Assembly (NCBI RefSeq): GCF_014642635.1
Contig: NZ_BMIQ01000013.1
Span: forward strand, 1-64,000
DNA from: Aureimonas endophytica
GTDB taxonomy: Bacteria; Pseudomonadota; Alphaproteobacteria; Rhizobiales; Rhizobiaceae
Reading direction: 5' to 3'
DNA: 64,000 nucleotides
Part shown: positions 51,394 through 60,210 of the stretch, piece after piece
Layout of the letters: each line of letters starts with the position of its first letter
Position numbering within the stretch: the stretch's first letter is position 1
Translations under genes and position numbers: made by a program
Notes under the pieces: model-generated
What the model saw: only the letters and a program-made list of their open reading frames with translations
Told to the model about the DNA's origin: nothing
The model's database searches: none

Positions 51394-52188
51394 CTAGTTA
51401 AAGCGATAGGACGCCTTGGCCATGATCGTGTGGAAGTCGAGATCGGTCTTCGTCTCGGTCGTGAAGCTGGCCGGATCGCCGAAGGCGGAGGCCCCGACCG
51501 CATTGAACGTCGTCTCGGTCTTCGCCTTGCCGAGGTCGGTATAGAGATATTCCAGGCCGAAGGAGATGTTCTGCGTCGCCAGGAAATCGACGCCGCCGCC
51601 GACCGTGTAGCCGACCTTGTCCTCGTCGCGCTCGACGGAGGCGCTGTAGACCGTGCCGCCCGGCGAGGTGAAGCCGCTGGTGCTCACGTCGTTGTCCACG
51701 CCGCCATAGGCGAGACCGCCGGTGGCATAGACCGCGACGCGGTCCATCGCATAGCCGACCTTGCCGCGCACCGTGCCGAAATAGTTGATGTCGACATCGT
51801 TGGTGAGGCTGTTGCCGGTGCCCGCGAGATTCTCGAAGGTCGCGCCGTTGCCTTTGTTGACGTCGACATAGTTGAAGTCGGCGACGCCGCCGATGATGAA
51901 GTTGTTGATCTGGTAGTCGTAGCCGATATGGCCGCCGCCGGTGAAGCCGGTGCTCGAATCCTTGCTATAGGTCAGGACGTCGTAGGGATAGTCGCCGAAA
52001 CCGCCGATCGCGCCGTTCGAGCCGCCGATGGCGACGCCGGCCTGACCGCCGATATAGAGGCCGGTCCAGTTATAGGCGGGGGCGAGTTCCACTGGGGCCG
52101 GCGCCGGCGGCTCCTCGGTGATGACGTCGGCCGCGAAGGCCGGGGTGGCGAGGGCCGTGGCGGCCAGAAGAAGAGCGAAACGCTTCAT
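51394..52188 (-). CDS. Omp25/Omp31-like outer membrane beta-barrel protein 2
   Basis: A 264-residue paralog of the 50304 gene. It has the signal MKRFALLLAATALATPAFAA, a linker EEPPAPAPVELAP and the barrel start NWTGLYIGGQAGVAIGG. It shares YQINNFIIGGVADFNY near residue 93 and has the same C-terminus AKASYRFN. The two differ mainly in the surface loops. GGAG is eight bases before the ATG. A GC-rich hairpin lies in the leader (52210-52225). Confidence 0.92.
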   Translation of the reverse strand: MKRFALLLAATALATPAFAADVITEEPPAPAPVELAPAYNWTGLYIGGQAGVAIGGSNGAIGGFGDYPYDVLTYSKDSSTGFTGGGHIGYDYQINNFIIGGVADFNYVDVNKGNGATFENLAGTGNSLTNDVDINYFGTVRGKVGYAMDRVAVYATGGLAYGGVDNDVSTSGFTSPGGTVYSASVERDEDKVGYTVGGGVDFLATQNISFGLEYLYTDLGKAKTETTFNAVGASAFGDPASFTTETKTDLDFHTIMAKASYRFN

Positions 52189-52569
52189 GATTGATACTCC
52201 AGCATTCGTCCCGCCTCGCGGCGGGTGGTTCTTGAGAGTCGGCGGTCGCGGATCGCCGCGCGGGTTTTTCGTGACTACCGAACTCGTCTGCCCATCCAAG
52301 TGATCCACAGCCATGTGGCCAACAAGCGGCAAGGCCTTCGATCCAGAAGCGCCTGTTGCAGTCCGGCAACAAATCGGACGGCACGAGAGCGCGATATTCC
52401 AACCGCAAACCGAAGCGAAGCCATTGAAAGTGAACGGCTTTCCAAGCGAAAGCGCCGCCGCGAGCCTCGGCGCAATCGCGGCGGGTTCACGGCGGCGTTA
52501 TCTTGACGGGATCAGGATTTCATGCCGCTGCGGAAGCTTGCAGGCTCCCGCGACGGCCGGGCTCCGTTC
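52189..52569. other. 381-bp intergenic region between omp2 and fba
   Basis: No gene is supported. It must hold the omp2 promoter and leader on the minus strand. Two hairpins are visible: CCCGCC/GGCGGG at 52210-52225, and CGCGG/CCGCG at 52247-52260 followed on the plus strand by CGGGTTTTTC. Neither orientation shows a convincing reading frame. A small RNA is possible but not shown. Confidence 0.5.
52210..52225 (-). promoter_or_regulatory. Leader hairpin just upstream of omp2 ribosome site
   Basis: CCCGCC and GGCGGG flank a TCGC loop, ending 22 bases before the omp2 ATG and about ten before GGAG. It would form in the mRNA leader and could protect or regulate the message. Confidence 0.45.
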
Positions 52570-53487
52570 TCAGGCGTAGATGTCCATGATCTCGCCGAGC
52601 AGCTTCAGCGCCTCGTCCTTCGAGCGCTGGAACGAGTTGCGGCCGATGATGGATCCGTTGCCGCCGCCCTCGCGGATGCCGCGCACCTCGTCGAGGAGGT
52701 CTTCGCGGGTCTTCGCCTCGCCGCCCGAGAAGACGACGACACGCTTGCCGTTGAAGCTCGCCTGCATGATGTGGCGCACGCGTTCGGCGATCGTCGCATG
52801 CGGCACGTCGTATTTCTCGTAGGAGGACTTCGCCGCGTCGAGATCGATCCCGTCGCTCGGCAGCTTCACCTTGATGATCGTCGCCCCCATCAGCGCCGCG
52901 ATATGGGCGGCATAGGCGATGATGTCGAGCGAGGTCTCGCCGGAGCCCTTGGTGATCTTGCCGCCGCGCGGATAGGACCAGACGACGCTGAGCAGGCCGC
53001 GCGACTTCGCCTCGTGGCTGATCTGGCGCAGTTCCTCGATCATGTCATAGGCCATGTCCGAGCCCGGATAGATGGTGAAGCCGACGCCGACGCAGCCGAG
53101 CCGCATCGCGTCGTCCACCGTGCCGGTCAGCGCCTGGTCGTTGGCGGAGGCGGCGAGCGAGTTGCCGCTGTTGACCTTCAGGATCAGCGGCACTTCGCCG
53201 GCGAAGGTGTCGGCGCCCTGTTCCAGAAGACCCAGCGGCGCGGCATAGCCGGAAACGCCGGCCTCGATCGCGAGCTGATAGAGGTAATGGGGGTCGTAGG
53301 CGGCCGGGTTCGGCGCGAAGGACCGCGCCGGGCCGTGCTCGAAACCCTGGTCGACCGGCAGGATGACCAGACGACCCGTGCCGGCGAGGCGGCCATGCAT
53401 CAGGAGGCGGGACAGATTGGCCTTGAGACCGGGAGTCTCGCCCTCGTACCAGGACAGGATGTTGCGGACGGTTTCGGTTCTGATCAT
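52570..53487 (-). CDS. fbaB: Class I fructose-bisphosphate aldolase (DhnA type)
   Basis: Glycolytic aldolase of the archaeal/DhnA class I family. The 305-residue product has LVILPVDQGFEHGPARSF near residue 38, the Schiff-base lysine in ATIIKVKLPSDG near 190, and RVVVFSGGEAKTRED near 246. ATG 53487 has GGGGA seven bases upstream and is preferred over an in-frame start six codons earlier. It is encoded alone, downstream of the sox operon on the same strand. Confidence 0.93.
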   Translation of the reverse strand: MIRTETVRNILSWYEGETPGLKANLSRLLMHGRLAGTGRLVILPVDQGFEHGPARSFAPNPAAYDPHYLYQLAIEAGVSGYAAPLGLLEQGADTFAGEVPLILKVNSGNSLAASANDQALTGTVDDAMRLGCVGVGFTIYPGSDMAYDMIEELRQISHEAKSRGLLSVVWSYPRGGKITKGSGETSLDIIAYAAHIAALMGATIIKVKLPSDGIDLDAAKSSYEKYDVPHATIAERVRHIMQASFNGKRVVVFSGGEAKTREDLLDEVRGIREGGGNGSIIGRNSFQRSKDEALKLLGEIMDIYA

Positions 53488-53686
53488 GGTTCCCCTGCTC
53501 TCCACTCAAGGGGCGATCGCGCCCCTCCCTGGTGCCTTTTCTGTGGCCTCGACCACGGCAGGTAAAGAGGAGCGGAACTGACGCCTCGGAATAAAATCGT
53601 TTCGCAACATCCGTTTGTCAGCGACGAAGTAAATGTCGCCGATCCCGGCCCGCGCCGACTTGCGAGATCGCGCGCCCGATCAGGCA

Positions 53687-53709
53687 ACGGCCGCCCGATG
53701 GGCGGCCGT
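53687..53709 (-). terminator. Hairpin terminator after soxG
   Basis: A perfect 10-bp stem (ACGGCCGCCC with GGGCGGCCGT) and a three-base loop lie 40 bp past the soxG stop. No T-run follows, so it may need a factor. Confidence 0.6.
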
Positions 53710-53748
53710 CCGACGAATCATCGCGCAACGAGGCGGGATCTTCTGTTC

Positions 53749-54330
53749 CTAGAGCGCCGGGGCGCGCGTCGCTTCGACCAGATAGTCCCAGACATAGTCG
53801 GCGAAGGAGCGGCCGCAGAACAGCTCGAACCGCGTCTCGCTTCGCCGCCAGAGCACGATCTCGGCCCGCGCCAGGACCGAGCGGCTGACCGCGCCGACCG
53901 GAAAGGCGGGAAGACGCAGATCCTGCGGGCAGCCGCTGGCAAGGACCGCCTCGGCCGCCCAGCCGTCGAGGGCGATCGCGACGAAGCGGTCCGACACGTC
54001 GACCGCCGACTGCTCGGCGCTGCCGCTCGCCTCGATGCGCGCGACGAGCTCCGCCGGCGCGGCGTCGCCCGCTTCCTCGGCGAGGAGAAGGAGGTCGTCC
54101 GGCCCGAGCCAGAGAACGGCGAGGCCTTCGCCTTCGGCGCTGGTCTTCGGCCGGTTCGGCAGAGCGAGGCCGAGCGCCGCGCCGACCGGGCCGGCGGCGC
54201 TTTCCGAAAGATGCAGGCTGATCAGCGTGCGGGCCGGCGCCGGGGTGAGCGCCAGACCGGCGGCGCCGTGATAATGGCCGTCGAGCGGCGAGAGCGCCCG
54301 GATGGCCGGGAGGTGTCGCACCTCAACCAT
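53749..54330 (-). CDS. soxG: Sarcosine oxidase gamma subunit
   Basis: Gamma subunit of heterotetrameric sarcosine oxidase. The 193-residue product has the YgfZ/GcvT-like layout with WLGPDDLLLLAEEAG near residue 74 and TRFELFCGRSFADYVWDYLV near the end (partly quoted). It overlaps soxA by eight bases. It contacts the alpha subunit and helps bind covalent FMN. Assignment rests mainly on order and C-terminal motifs. Confidence 0.9.
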   Translation of the reverse strand: MVEVRHLPAIRALSPLDGHYHGAAGLALTPAPARTLISLHLSESAAGPVGAALGLALPNRPKTSAEGEGLAVLWLGPDDLLLLAEEAGDAAPAELVARIEASGSAEQSAVDVSDRFVAIALDGWAAEAVLASGCPQDLRLPAFPVGAVSRSVLARAEIVLWRRSETRFELFCGRSFADYVWDYLVEATRAPAL

Positions 54331-57304
54331 GCAGCTTCTCCCCCTGCCGGTCGTAGAAGACCGGATCGATGATCTCGACCGCGACGTCGCCCTCCGGCAT
54401 CGGCACGAAAAGCTCCTCGCCGAGCCGCGCCCGGCCGTTGCGCACGAGCGCCAGCGCGATCGAGCGGCCGAGCGTTTCCGACCAGTAGCTCGACGTGACA
54501 TGGCCGATCATGGTCATCGGCTTCGCCTGGCGCGGATCGGCGACGATCTGGGCGCCCTCCTCCAGGACGGTCAGCGGATTGCGGGTCAGAAGGCCGACCA
54601 GTTCCTTGCGGTTGGCCGAGAGAAGATCGGGGCGCTGCATGCCGCGCTTGCCGACGAAATCCGCCTTCTTCTTCGAGACGGCCCAGTTCAGCCCGGCATC
54701 GGCCGGCGTCACCGTGCCGTCGGTCTCCTGGCCGACGATGATATAGCCCTTCTCGGCGCGCAAGACGTGCATCGCCTCCGTGCCATAGGGCTGGAGGCCG
54801 AAGGGCCGGCCGATCTCGCGCAAGGCGTCCCAAACCGCCCGGCCGTAGCGCGACGGCACGTTGATCTCGAAGCCGGTATCGCCGGTGAAGGAGACGCGGA
54901 AGAAGCGGCAGGGCACGCCGAGGAAGCGCCCCTCCGCGACCGACATATGCGGGAAGGCCTCGTTCGAGACGTCGGCGCCCTCGAAATGCGGCACCACGAT
55001 CTCGCGCGCCTTCGGGCCCTGCACCGCGATCGTCGCATATTCCTCGGTGATCGAGGTCAGCCAGACCTTCAGATGCGGGAACTCGGTCTGGCGATAGTCC
55101 TCCATATGGTTGAGGACGCGCGCCGCGCCGCCGGTCGTCGTCGTCACATGGAAGCGGTTCGGCCCGAGCCGCGCGACGATGCCGTCGTCGATCACATAGC
55201 CCGCCTCGGACAGCATGATCGCGTAGCGGCAGCGCCCGATGCCGAGGCTGGCGAGCGGCGTCGCGTAAAGAAGGTCGAGAAAGGCGGCGGCATCCGGGCC
55301 GACGACCTCGATCTTGCCGAGCGTCGAGGCGTCGAACATGCCGGCCGCGTCGCGCACGGCGCGGCATTCGCGCTTCACCGCATCGTGCATCGAGGCGCCG
55401 TGCGGGAAGTACCAGGCGCGCTTCCAGTTGCCGACATCCTCGAAGACGGCGCCTTCCGCCTCGGCGCTGTCATGGATGGGCGTGCGGCGGACGGGATCGA
55501 AGAGATCCCCCCGCGCCGGGCCGGCGATCGTGCCGAAGGTGACCGGGGTGAAGGGCGCGCGGAAGGTGGTAAGACCGACCTGCGGCATCGTCACGCCGAG
55601 CGCCTCGGCGGCGACGCCGATGCCGTGGATGTTCGAGGTCTTGCCCTGGTCGGTCGCCATGCCGTTGGTGGTGAAGCGCTTGATATGCTCCACCGATCGG
55701 AAGCCCTCCTGCGTCGCGAGGCGGATGTCGTTCGCCGTCACGTCGTTCTGGAAGTCGACGAAGGCCTTGCGCCAGCGGCCCGGCCGGGCGGTCGGCGTCG
55801 CACCGGCCGCGCCGCCGCCGAAGCGCGCGGCGCCCTCGACCAGCGGCAGCGCCGCCTCGCCCGCGTCCCCGGCGGCGGCGAGACCCGCCGCCCGCCCGGC
55901 GCGGATGGCCGAGGCGAGGTCGAAATCGCCGTCGCAGGCGCCGACGGAGGCGCAGTCCTGCGCGTATTCGCCCGGCACATAGGCCTGGCAGGCCGCGTCG
56001 AACTTCAGCTTGCCGCGCGACTGCGAGAAGAGATGGACCGAGGGCGTGAAGCCGCCGGACATCAGAAGCGCGTCGCAGTCGAAGCCGCGCTGGTCGCCGC
56101 CGGTGCGGGTCTCCTCCACCTTCAGCCCGCGCACGCGCTTGTGGCCGCGAAGGGCGGCGACCGAATAGCCGGCGAGGACCTCGATGCCGAGATTGCGCGC
56201 CTCGCGCACCAGGGCGTCGTCGGGCTCCTCCCGCAGGTCGATCAGCACCGGCACGTCGATCCCGGCGCGGCGCAGGTCCGCCGCCGCCGCATAGGCGCTG
56301 TCATGCGCGGTGAAGACGGCGATGCGGCGGCCGGGCGCGACGCCGTAATGGTTGAGATAGGTCCGGGCCGCGCCGGCCAGCATCACGCCCGGCCGGTCGT
56401 TGTCGGGAAAGACCAGCGGGCGCTCGATCGAACCGGTGGCGAGCACCACCTTCTTCGCCCGCACTTGCCAGAGCCGCTCGCGCGGCAGGGCTGGATCGGG
56501 CGCGGCCAGATGGTCGGTCAGTTCCTCGGCGATCGCCACCATGTTCTGGACATAGTAGCCGAAGGCCGTCGCGCGGCGCAGAAGCCGGACATTCGGCAGC
56601 GCCTGGAGACGGGCGACGAGATCGGCGACGAAGCGCATCGCCGGCGCCCCATCCACCGTGGCGCTCCGCTCGGCGCGCAGCCAGCCGCCGAACTCGGCAT
56701 TCTCGTCGCAGAGGATGACGGAGGCCCCCGCCTCGCCGGCCGCGACGGCGGCGCAGAGACCGGCCGCGCCGCCGCCGACGACCAGAAGATCGACATGGGC
56801 GAAGCGGTTGGCGTAGCGGTCGGGATCCGGATCGGCGGGCGCCCGGCCGAGACCGGCGGCGGCGCGGATCTTCGGCTCGTAGACCCGGTGCCAGAAGCCC
56901 TTCGGCCACATGAAGGTCTTGTAGTAGAAGCCGGCCGGCAGGAAGCGCGAGGCATATTGGTTGATGCCGCCGATATCGAAATCGAGCGTCGGCCAGCGGT
57001 TCTGGCTCGTCGCCGCCAGCCCGTCATAGAGCGGCTGCACCGTCGCCCGCGCATTCGGCTGGCGCCGGGCGCGGTCCCGCCGGATCTCGACCAGCGCGTT
57101 CGGCTCTTCCGAGCCGATGCCGAGAATGCCGCGCGGCCGGTGATACTTGAACGAACGGCCGGTCAGATGCACGCCGTTGGCGAGAAGCGCCGAGGCCAGC
57201 GTGTCGCCTTCCCGGCCCTCGTAGCGGTTGCCGTCGAAGGTGAAGGTGACGCGGCGCGCCGAATCGAGCCGGCCGGCGCCCGGAATGCGGAAGCGCTCGG
57301 TCAT
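54323..57304 (-). CDS. soxA: Sarcosine oxidase alpha subunit
   Basis: Alpha subunit, 993 residues, which binds NAD and passes the methylene group to tetrahydrofolate. An N-terminal 2Fe-2S-like fold contains GREGDTLASALLANGVHLTG near residue 23 and SFKYHRPRG near 50. A dinucleotide domain has DLLVVGGGAAGLCAAVAAGE near 170, and the GcvT-like C-terminal part has EIVVPHFEGADVSN and FFRVSFTGDTGFEINVPSRYG near 800. The ATG at 57304 overlaps soxD by four bases. The frame is open upstream but only as a shadow of soxD and soxB. Confidence 0.94.
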   Translation of the reverse strand: MTERFRIPGAGRLDSARRVTFTFDGNRYEGREGDTLASALLANGVHLTGRSFKYHRPRGILGIGSEEPNALVEIRRDRARRQPNARATVQPLYDGLAATSQNRWPTLDFDIGGINQYASRFLPAGFYYKTFMWPKGFWHRVYEPKIRAAAGLGRAPADPDPDRYANRFAHVDLLVVGGGAAGLCAAVAAGEAGASVILCDENAEFGGWLRAERSATVDGAPAMRFVADLVARLQALPNVRLLRRATAFGYYVQNMVAIAEELTDHLAAPDPALPRERLWQVRAKKVVLATGSIERPLVFPDNDRPGVMLAGAARTYLNHYGVAPGRRIAVFTAHDSAYAAAADLRRAGIDVPVLIDLREEPDDALVREARNLGIEVLAGYSVAALRGHKRVRGLKVEETRTGGDQRGFDCDALLMSGGFTPSVHLFSQSRGKLKFDAACQAYVPGEYAQDCASVGACDGDFDLASAIRAGRAAGLAAAGDAGEAALPLVEGAARFGGGAAGATPTARPGRWRKAFVDFQNDVTANDIRLATQEGFRSVEHIKRFTTNGMATDQGKTSNIHGIGVAAEALGVTMPQVGLTTFRAPFTPVTFGTIAGPARGDLFDPVRRTPIHDSAEAEGAVFEDVGNWKRAWYFPHGASMHDAVKRECRAVRDAAGMFDASTLGKIEVVGPDAAAFLDLLYATPLASLGIGRCRYAIMLSEAGYVIDDGIVARLGPNRFHVTTTTGGAARVLNHMEDYRQTEFPHLKVWLTSITEEYATIAVQGPKAREIVVPHFEGADVSNEAFPHMSVAEGRFLGVPCRFFRVSFTGDTGFEINVPSRYGRAVWDALREIGRPFGLQPYGTEAMHVLRAEKGYIIVGQETDGTVTPADAGLNWAVSKKKADFVGKRGMQRPDLLSANRKELVGLLTRNPLTVLEEGAQIVADPRQAKPMTMIGHVTSSYWSETLGRSIALALVRNGRARLGEELFVPMPEGDVAVEIIDPVFYDRQGEKLHG

Positions 57305-57681
57305 TGCTGGGCCTCCGTCCGGGCGACCGGCGTGTGGGCGGCGTCGCCCATGACGCGCGGCGCGACATTGGCGTCGAAGCCGGCGCGCCGTGCCATGTCC
57401 TCGGTGATCTCGGGCCTCGGCTCGCCGGCCTTGTAGGTCATGACGAACTTGTCGGTGACGCTGTGGCGCACGGCGTTGAAGAACTTGCCGCAGCCGGAGA
57501 AATGCCGCCAGCGCTCGAAGACGAGGCCGCGCTCGTTGGAGCGATAGTAGAGGCGCTGGGCGGTCTCGGCGTCGGAGAGGCCGGCATCGCCGGCCGGGCG
57601 CGGCACATGCGCCTCGCCCGCATGGCGGAACTCGAGCTCCGGCCGCGCTTCCTCGCAATAGGGACAATGGATCAGGAGCAT
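57301..57681 (-). CDS. soxD: Sarcosine oxidase delta subunit
   Basis: Zinc-binding delta subunit, 126 residues. It shows HCPYCEEARPELEF with Cys at 6 and 9, and WRHFSGCGKFFNAVRH with His 60 and Cys 64, the four zinc ligands of this family. The C-terminal half is an extension beyond the usual 90-100 residues. It lies between soxB (12-bp gap) and soxA (four-base overlap). Confidence 0.92.
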   Translation of the reverse strand: MLLIHCPYCEEARPELEFRHAGEAHVPRPAGDAGLSDAETAQRLYYRSNERGLVFERWRHFSGCGKFFNAVRHSVTDKFVMTYKAGEPRPEITEDMARRAGFDANVAPRVMGDAAHTPVARTEAQQ

Positions 57682-57693
57682 CGGTCTCGCTCG

Positions 57694-58947
57694 TCAGTGC
57701 GCCACGGCCGCGGCCGCCGCTTCGTCGATGAAGCGGCCGCTCACGAAGCGGTCGAGATTGAAGGGCGCGTTGATCGGATGCGGCTCGTCGCGCGCGATCG
57801 TATGGGCAAAGACATGGCCGGAGCCGGGCGTCGCCTTGAAGCCGCCGGTGCCCCAGCCGCAATTGACGTAGAGGCCCTTGACCGGGGTCTTCGACAGGAT
57901 CGGCGAGCGGTCCGGCGTCACGTCGACGATGCCGCCCCAGGAGCGCAGCATGCGCATGCGGCGGAACATCGGGAACATCTCGCAGATCGCGTCGAGCGTG
58001 TGGTTGAGGATGTGGAGGCTGCCGGCCTGGCTGTAGGACGGATACTGGTCGGTGCCGGCGCCGATCACCAGTTCGCCCTTGTCGGACTGCGAGATATAGG
58101 CGTGGACCGTGTTCGACATGACGACGCAGGGGAAGACCGGCTTCACCGGCTCCGAGACGAGCGCCTGGAGCGGGAAGCTCTCCAGCGGCATGCGGATGCC
58201 GGCCATCTCCATCACGACGGAGGTGGAGCCGGCCGCGACGACGCCGATCTTGTTCGCGCCGATGAAGCCCCGGCTCGTCTCGACGCCCTGCACCGCCCCG
58301 TCCGAGCCGCGCCGGACGCCGGTGACGGCGCAGTTCTGGATGACATGGACGCCGCGCGCCGAGGCGGCACGCGCATAGCCCCAGGCCACCGCGTCGTGCC
58401 GCGCCGTGCCGCCGCGCCGTTGCAGCGCCGCGCCCTCGACCGGATAGCGCACGTTGCGGGAAATGTTCAAAGGCGGACAGAAGGCCTTCGCCTCCTCCGC
58501 CGTCAGCCATTCGTTGTCGACGCCGTTCAGGCGGTTGGCATGGATATGGCGCTTGAAGACCTGCCGGTCGTGCACGTTGTGCGACAGCATCATCACGCCG
58601 CGCGGCGAATACATCGTGTTGTAGTTGAGGTCCTCGGACAGGCCCTCCCACAGCTTCACGGCGTGGTCGTAGAGGGCGGCCGACTCGTCGTAGAGATAGT
58701 TCGAGCGGATGATGGTCGTGTTGCGGCCGGTATTGCCGCCGCCGAGCCAGCCCTTGTCGATCACCGCGACATCGGTAATGCCGTGCACCTTCGCCAGATA
58801 ATAGGCGGTGGCGAGGCCGTGGCCGCCGGCGCCGACGATCACCACGTCGTAATGGCGGCGCGGTTCGGGCGAGGCCCATTGCTCGCCCCAGCCGGCATGA
58901 TGGCGGAACGCCTCGCGCGCGAGCGCGAAGGCCGAAAAACGTCGCAT
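57694..58947 (-). CDS. soxB: Sarcosine oxidase beta subunit
   Basis: Beta subunit, 417 residues, which oxidises sarcosine on FAD and carries covalent FMN. It has the FAD motif YDVVIVGAGGHGLATAYYLA near residue 33 and WLGGGNTGRNTTIIRSNYL near 67. The FMN-attachment His is near residue 175 by family alignment, not verified here. GWGTGGFKATPGSGHVFA near 365 closes the FAD site. It is the first gene of soxBDAG. No glyA, purU or folD is adjacent in the window. Confidence 0.95.
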   Translation of the reverse strand: MRRFSAFALAREAFRHHAGWGEQWASPEPRRHYDVVIVGAGGHGLATAYYLAKVHGITDVAVIDKGWLGGGNTGRNTTIIRSNYLYDESAALYDHAVKLWEGLSEDLNYNTMYSPRGVMMLSHNVHDRQVFKRHIHANRLNGVDNEWLTAEEAKAFCPPLNISRNVRYPVEGAALQRRGGTARHDAVAWGYARAASARGVHVIQNCAVTGVRRGSDGAVQGVETSRGFIGANKIGVVAAGSTSVVMEMAGIRMPLESFPLQALVSEPVKPVFPCVVMSNTVHAYISQSDKGELVIGAGTDQYPSYSQAGSLHILNHTLDAICEMFPMFRRMRMLRSWGGIVDVTPDRSPILSKTPVKGLYVNCGWGTGGFKATPGSGHVFAHTIARDEPHPINAPFNLDRFVSGRFIDEAAAAAVAH

Positions 58948-59057
58948 CCGAGCATCCCCAAAAAGGACTCGCCCGCCGCCGGCCGCAAGGGTCGGTGACG
59001 GGCGTTCCAGGCTTTACAGCTTTAGGCGGGCAATCGTGCTCATTTTGCGACGTCGCG

Positions 59058-59081
59058 GTGACGCGGCGCGTGCCGCGTCAC
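59058..59081 (-). terminator. Hairpin after the 59100 gene
   Basis: A perfect 10-bp stem (GTGACGCGGC with GCCGCGTCAC) and a GCGT loop lie 19 bp past the stop of the 59100-60017 gene and 110 bp before soxB. The minus strand continues with GCAAAATGAG, so a T-run is lacking. Confidence 0.5.
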
Positions 59082-59099
59082 GGATGCCGCGAGGCCTGT

Positions 59100-60017
59100 T
59101 CAGGCGAGCGTGCCGACGACGCGGCGCGGGCGGCCGGCCATGCCGCCGAGGCCCGCGACGATCGCGCCGATCAGAAGGGCGACGAAGCCGGCGAAGGCGG
59201 CGGTGGAGACGTTCTTCGCCGCCGCGTCGGCCTTCTCGCGCACCTGGACCATCGCCTGGTCATATTGCTGCTGGAACTGCTGGAGGCGCTGCTCGGCCTC
59301 CTGCTGCGAGATGCCGGCCTGCTGCGAGATGACCGTCACCGCCGCCTGCCGCTGCTGCGGCGTCGCGTTCTCGCCGAGGCCGCGCACGATCTCCGGGATG
59401 GCGCGGGCGAGATCCGGCTCGCCGGTCGCGGCGCGCGCCTGATCGGCGGCCTGCTGGCCCTGCTGCTGCGCCTGGTTCGCGGCCTGCTGGGCCTGGTTCT
59501 CGCCGCGCGCCAGGAGCTGGCGAGCCTGCTGCTCCAGACCGTCCGGCAGGGCGGCGAGCGAGTTCGGGGCGACCGCCTCCACCGCGTTGCGCACCGCGCC
59601 GAAGGATGAGCCGATCGTGCCGAGCGTGCCGCTGACGATCGAGGCCGCGCCGCTGGTGAGAAGATAGAGGACGATCAGCGTCGAGGCCGCCCAGGTGACG
59701 ATGCCGTGCAGGGCGCCGTCGGTCCGCGTCAGGCTGCCGGCGAGACGCGCCGCGACATAGCCGCCGATGAAGGTGGCGACGAGCACCGTCGCCGCCGTCC
59801 AGAGGCCGGTGCCGGTGCCGAAGGCGGAAAGGGTCGGCGTGCCGTTGCCCGCCGGATCGACGGTCGACAGGCCGACGCCGAGACCGAGCAGGCCGAGCAT
59901 CACCTGGACCACGAGGGTCAGAAGCGCCCCGGCGAAGATGGCGCCCCAGGACACGCGGCGCGGCGAACCGAGCGGCACGGCTGGCACGGCGATGTCGTGA
60001 TGAACGGCGGCTGACAT
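59100..60017 (-). CDS. Multi-pass membrane protein with Gln-rich periplasmic or cytoplasmic coil
   Basis: A 305-residue protein starting MSAAVHHDIAVPAVPLGSPRRV, with AGGAG upstream. Three to four hydrophobic helices occupy about residues 20-140 (including FAGALLTLVVQVMLGLLGLG and IVTWAASTLIVLYLLTSG). A long Gln/Ala-rich coil follows (about 170-270: QAQQAANQAQQQGQQAADQA, partial), and a final helix near 280-298. Similar proteins exist in rhizobia but have no named function that I can give. It is divergent from the FUSC gene. Confidence 0.8.
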   Translation of the reverse strand: MSAAVHHDIAVPAVPLGSPRRVSWGAIFAGALLTLVVQVMLGLLGLGVGLSTVDPAGNGTPTLSAFGTGTGLWTAATVLVATFIGGYVAARLAGSLTRTDGALHGIVTWAASTLIVLYLLTSGAASIVSGTLGTIGSSFGAVRNAVEAVAPNSLAALPDGLEQQARQLLARGENQAQQAANQAQQQGQQAADQARAATGEPDLARAIPEIVRGLGENATPQQRQAAVTVISQQAGISQQEAEQRLQQFQQQYDQAMVQVREKADAAAKNVSTAAFAGFVALLIGAIVAGLGGMAGRPRRVVGTLA

Positions 60018-60210
60018 GGGCGGACTCCTGAACTCCTGCGGCGGCGCATCCGCCGAACCTGCGACCGAAAAGCGCGCCATGCCGGCGGCGTTCCCGCAGA
60101 TGCGAAGTTTTTTTGTGCATTGAGCACACAAAGCCGGCAGGCCGGATGGAGGGCTTGGAAAAGACGGCGAAACGCGACATCTGGCTCTCGCCCGAGAAAC
60201 GAAGGGTGCC

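Noticed and set aside
52241-52270. Plus-strand intrinsic terminator of an unannotated gene
   Set aside because: The five-T run is separated from a five-base-pair stem by four bases, and no plus-strand gene precedes it; it more likely lies in the omp2 leader.
54302-57436. Long plus-strand open frame opposite soxA
   Set aside because: Composition is the Arg/Ala/Gly/Asp-rich pattern typical of the complement of GC-rich genes, with no domain or ribosome site.
54323-58879. A single open frame of more than 1500 codons across soxA, soxD and soxB
   Set aside because: Only the part from 57304 downwards has SoxA family sequence; the upstream part is Arg/Gly/Ala-rich shadow of soxD and soxB, which are supported in other frames.
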